From assembly GCA_026981935.1 (NCBI GenBank), contig JALSIC010000104.1, positions 1 through 38,170 of the forward strand: a DNA stretch of 38,170 nucleotides, written 5' to 3'. This DNA is from Gammaproteobacteria bacterium. Lineage in GTDB: Bacteria > Pseudomonadota > Gammaproteobacteria > SZUA-140. The first letter of the stretch is position 1. The number at the start of each line of letters is the position of its first letter. The translations under genes were made by a program, and so were the position numbers. Below the pieces are notes generated by a model. It worked only from the letters and a program-made list of their open reading frames with translations, was not told the DNA's origin and searched no databases. This document shows, one piece after another, positions 32,113-38,170 of the stretch.

Positions 32113-32903
32113 GGCTGCGCCACCTGCTGGCCCGCCTCCCGTTGCAGAAAGTGCCGGGCCAGTGCCAGATCCTGTGCCGTGGTGACCTTGATGTTGTCGC
32201 GGGCACCGGGAATCAGGCGCGGGCGCCGCCCGCAGTATTCCATGGCGCTGGACTCGTCCGTGATGGCCACCCCGGCCTGCATGGCTGCCTCGATGGCACC
32301 CTGCAGGCTGCGGCGACGGAACATCTGGGGCGTGAGCGCGTGCCACAGACCCTCGCGGTCGATGGTTTCCACGACCCGGGGAGGTGTGCCGGCGGCCCGT
32401 TTCATGGTGTCCGCCACCGGCACGGCCAGCAGGCCGCCCGTTTCATCCTCCCACAGACAGTCCACCAGGCGCTGGATGTCCTCGCTGCGCACGCAGGGCC
32501 TGGCCGCATCGTGGACCAGGACCCATTCGTCGTCTGCCACGCGGGACGCCAGCCACAGGAGGGCATTGCGCACGGAGAGGTGGCGCATGGCGCCGCCGTT
32601 CACGGTCTCCACGGGCACCTTCGCCGGCACCCGGACCTGTTGCCAGTAGCGGTCTTCGGGAGCCAGCGCCACCACGATGCCGGCCACGCAGGGGGTTGCG
32701 GCCAGGCGCTCAAGGGTGTGCTCGATGAGCAGCCGCCCTGCCAGTTCAAGATATTGCTTGGGCCGGTCAGCGCCCACGCGACGGCCGCTGCCGGCGGCGG
32801 GTACCACCACCCACAGGTGCCTTGCGCGCCCCGCCGATGATCCGGGATCCGATTCGGAAGCCGCTTCAGAACCGGATTCAGGGCTGTTCCGTTTCGTTTT
32901 CAT
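32109..32903 (-). CDS. ispD: 2-C-methyl-D-erythritol 4-phosphate cytidylyltransferase
   Basis: A 264-residue enzyme, third step of the MEP pathway (MEP plus CTP). The nucleotide-binding N-terminus [20 protein letters not shown] begins only at residue 31. The first 30 residues are a Ser/Glu/Asp-rich, probably disordered extension that overlaps the ftsB end by 26 bases. The block VHDAARPCV and [20 protein letters not shown] follow. A shorter start is not obvious. It is coupled to ispF by an ATGA overlap. CTP for the reaction is made by PyrG encoded upstream in the same run. Confidence 0.95.
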   Translation of the reverse strand: MKTKRNSPESGSEAASESDPGSSAGRARHLWVVVPAAGSGRRVGADRPKQYLELAGRLLIEHTLERLAATPCVAGIVVALAPEDRYWQQVRVPAKVPVETVNGGAMRHLSVRNALLWLASRVADDEWVLVHDAARPCVRSEDIQRLVDCLWEDETGGLLAVPVADTMKRAAGTPPRVVETIDREGLWHALTPQMFRRRSLQGAIEAAMQAGVAITDESSAMEYCGRRPRLIPGARDNIKVTTAQDLALARHFLQREAGQQVAQP

Positions 32904-33168
32904 CGATGGCCTGGAAAAAGGTCTCGCCCTCCTTGATCAGGCCCAGTTCGCTGCGGGCCCTTTCCTCGATGGCCGCAAGCCCGCCACGCAGGTCCTCCAC
33001 CTCGGCCTGGAGCGCGGCGTTGCGCTGCTTGAGATCGTCGATTTCCCGCTGCTGGGCCTCGATGGCCCGCTGCAGGCGCCAGATTTCCGCGATGCCGCCG
33101 TCGTCCGACCACAGTTTGTACTGCAGGAGTACGAACAGGACGACGAGCAGAATCAGCACCACTCTCAT
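32878..33168 (-). CDS. ftsB: Cell-division protein FtsB
   Basis: A 96-residue bitopic protein of the FtsQLB divisome complex. Short cytoplasmic start (MR), one transmembrane helix (VVLILLVVLFVLLQYKLW), then a periplasmic coiled coil (RLQRAIEAQQREIDDLKQRN) and the conserved end RARSELGLIKEGETFFQ. The ATG at 33166-33168 is preferred to a TTG three codons upstream. It lies between eno and ispD, the usual position. Confidence 0.93.
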   Translation of the reverse strand: MRVVLILLVVLFVLLQYKLWSDDGGIAEIWRLQRAIEAQQREIDDLKQRNAALQAEVEDLRGGLAAIEERARSELGLIKEGETFFQAIDENETEQP

Positions 33169-33269
33169 GGATCGCAAGCCTCACCGTTTGCCGGCCTCGC
33201 GGGGGACTGCGCGGGCGCAGGGGCCGCGGCGATGCGCGCGGCACGGGCGGGACCGATCCTGCGATGTCT

Positions 33270-34592
<1,323 letters not shown>

Positions 34593-34706
34593 TTATTATC
34601 AGTTGATTGAAAATGTTTTTTGATAAAAAAGATCAGGTCATGTCGCGCCCCGCCCGCCATGCTGGCGCACAGTTTACGCATTTCCTGCCCAGAATCAAAA
34701 AGCGAA

Positions 34707-37240
<2,534 letters not shown>

Positions 37241-37371
37241 TTACCAGAACACGCCCCGATGCTCAATCAGGGTGCCCACTCAGAACACCACTTTCCCCTC
37301 CGGTTCATTGCCGCTTCATTGTCACGGCAGCCGCTCCGGCGGGGAAGCCGCCGACGAGAGAGGGGGAAGCA

Positions 37372-37869
37372 TCAGGCCTCGCCCTGGCAGTCTTCCAATG
37401 CCTCCTGGAGGCGTATCAACGTTTCATTGGCATCCCGCAGACGGGCGGAAAGGGCTTCGGCGAGGAGCTGGAAAAAGATGGCATTGAAGGCATCCCGCTC
37501 CGGCCTGGGCATGCGCCCCACCAGGGCCCCGTCGATGGCCAGGCACAGTGTCTCACTCACTGCCTCCATGGTCGCCGAACGTGGCCTCAGGTCGATGAGC
37601 ACCTGTTCACCAAAGGTGTCGCCCGGTGTCTCCAGGCGCGCCAGTTCCCGGTCCCCCTTGAGAATGGATACCTCCCCGTCGAGCAGGATATAGGCCCAGT
37701 GATCGTATTCCCCCTCGATGGCGATCACCTCCCCTGCCTGGAACTTGCGCAGCCTGGCAATACTCAGCAGGCGCCGGAGATAGTCGGGATTACTGCTGCC
37801 CAGCAGGGGCAGGTAACCGTAACGCTCGATGAGGTGCTCGCGATGGGCGAGATAGGGGGTTTCTTCCAT
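37372..37869 (-). CDS. Stand-alone cyclic-nucleotide-binding domain protein
   Basis: A 165-residue protein with one CRP-type cyclic-nucleotide domain (about residues 25-115) and no DNA-binding helix-turn-helix. The phosphate-binding cassette is GDTFGEQVLIDLRPRSAT, with Gly-Glu (87-88) and Arg97-Ser98-Ala99 as in CRP, so cAMP or cGMP binding is plausible. A helical tail (NAIFFQLLAEALSARLRDAN) probably dimerises. It may modulate a partner protein, which is inference. It is upstream of pyrG on the same strand, 179 bp away. The role is unknown. Confidence 0.82.
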   Translation of the reverse strand: MEETPYLAHREHLIERYGYLPLLGSSNPDYLRRLLSIARLRKFQAGEVIAIEGEYDHWAYILLDGEVSILKGDRELARLETPGDTFGEQVLIDLRPRSATMEAVSETLCLAIDGALVGRMPRPERDAFNAIFFQLLAEALSARLRDANETLIRLQEALEDCQGEA

Positions 37870-38170
37870 TGGGCATTTCCACTGCTGATGGCGGCGCCTT
37901 CAAGTATGTCGGTTCGGGATGGTGGTTCCTTTAGCAGGCCGCTGGAAAACCCTCCGGCAGTGTCTGCCACCGCGTATCAAGCCTATCCTGGCATTTCGAC
38001 CTTCATTCTGTCATTTCGACCCCCCCTGTCATTTCGACCCCCCCTGTCATTTCGACCCCCCCGTGTCATTTCGACCGAAGGGAGAAATCTTGTCTCACCA
38101 CCTCAAGATTTCTCGCTGCTCTCGAAATGACAAGGTGCTGTGCCCGAAATGACAAGGTATCGAGAATCTC
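37870..38170. other. Gene-free interval at the right edge
   Basis: About 300 bases to the window end. It holds the upstream region of the cyclic-nucleotide protein and palindromic repeat cluster 4. The next gene is outside the window. Confidence 0.7.
37995..38156 (+). repeat. Palindromic repeat cluster 4 with multiplied left arm
   Basis: The left arm TGTCATTTCGACC occurs four times, three of them separated only by runs of C. The core GAAGGGAGAAATCTTG ... CAAGATTTCTCGCTG and right arms CTCGAAATGACA and CCGAAATGACAAGG follow. It is the same family as clusters 1-3. The expected one-sided tail is not visible before the window ends. Confidence 0.8.

Noticed and set aside
37995-38156. Possible CRISPR array (tandem TGTCATTTCGACC units)
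   Set aside because: Units are spaced by runs of C of variable length, not by unique spacers of constant size, and are part of a palindrome. No cas genes.

Overview
The window is a GC-rich piece of a gammaproteobacterial chromosome. Its core gene order (nudJ-mnmA-hflD-purB, icd, cspD/clpS-clpA, infA-bpt-aat, trxB, ftsK-lolA-rarA-crcB, and pyrG-kdsA-eno-ftsB-ispD-ispF-truD) is the one known from Pseudomonas and other non-enteric gammaproteobacteria. The bpt gene argues against an enteric. I cannot name the genus; a Chromatiales-like or sulfur-oxidiser-like lineage is a guess.

Left part (1-8500), accessory in character. A truncated reading frame at the edge ends in a glycine-rich stretch, a hydrophobic segment and a basic tail, like a C-terminal sorting signal. 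It is followed by mobile-element debris: group-II-intron-like hairpins and a 21-bp direct repeat bracketing a small SH3-like gene. Next come a glycine-zipper envelope protein, an unusual KamA-family radical SAM enzyme, a SixA-like phosphatase, a VapBC toxin-antitoxin pair, tRNA-Ser(UGA), a PEBP-family protein, a BI-1/YccA membrane protein and ybiB.

Middle (8500-30600), housekeeping. serS-cysG and purB-hflD-mnmA-nudJ lie on the minus strand, icd is divergent, cspD diverges from clpS-clpA, infA, bpt-aat, a PilZ gene and trxB are on minus, and ald, ftsK-lolA-rarA-crcB-DUF190 are on plus. ClpS, ClpA, Aat and Bpt together form the bacterial N-degron pathway: two transferases add Leu/Phe, the adaptor recognises the new N-terminus and the AAA+ unfoldase delivers it to ClpP. 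Compared with the Pseudomonas order, serS-cysG sits at the purB end instead of the crcB end. A single inversion of the purB-to-crcB block would produce this.

Right part (30600-37900), minus-strand run. A cyclic-nucleotide-binding protein, pyrG, kdsA, eno, ftsB, ispD, ispF and truD are tightly packed, often with ATGA overlaps. They cover CTP, KDO (lipopolysaccharide), glycolysis, division, isoprenoid and pseudouridine functions. KdsA has all four ligands of the metal-dependent class.

The most unusual non-coding signal is a family of palindromic repeats in four intergenic places (about 3950-4320, 7036-7245, 20331-20614 and 37995-38156). Their arms are tandemly multiplied on both sides of a fixed core, and three copies carry a conserved one-sided tail of about 70 bp pointing at the 3' end of the neighbouring gene. 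I found no convincing new multi-gene system. The best leads are this repeat family and the KamA subfamily enzyme.
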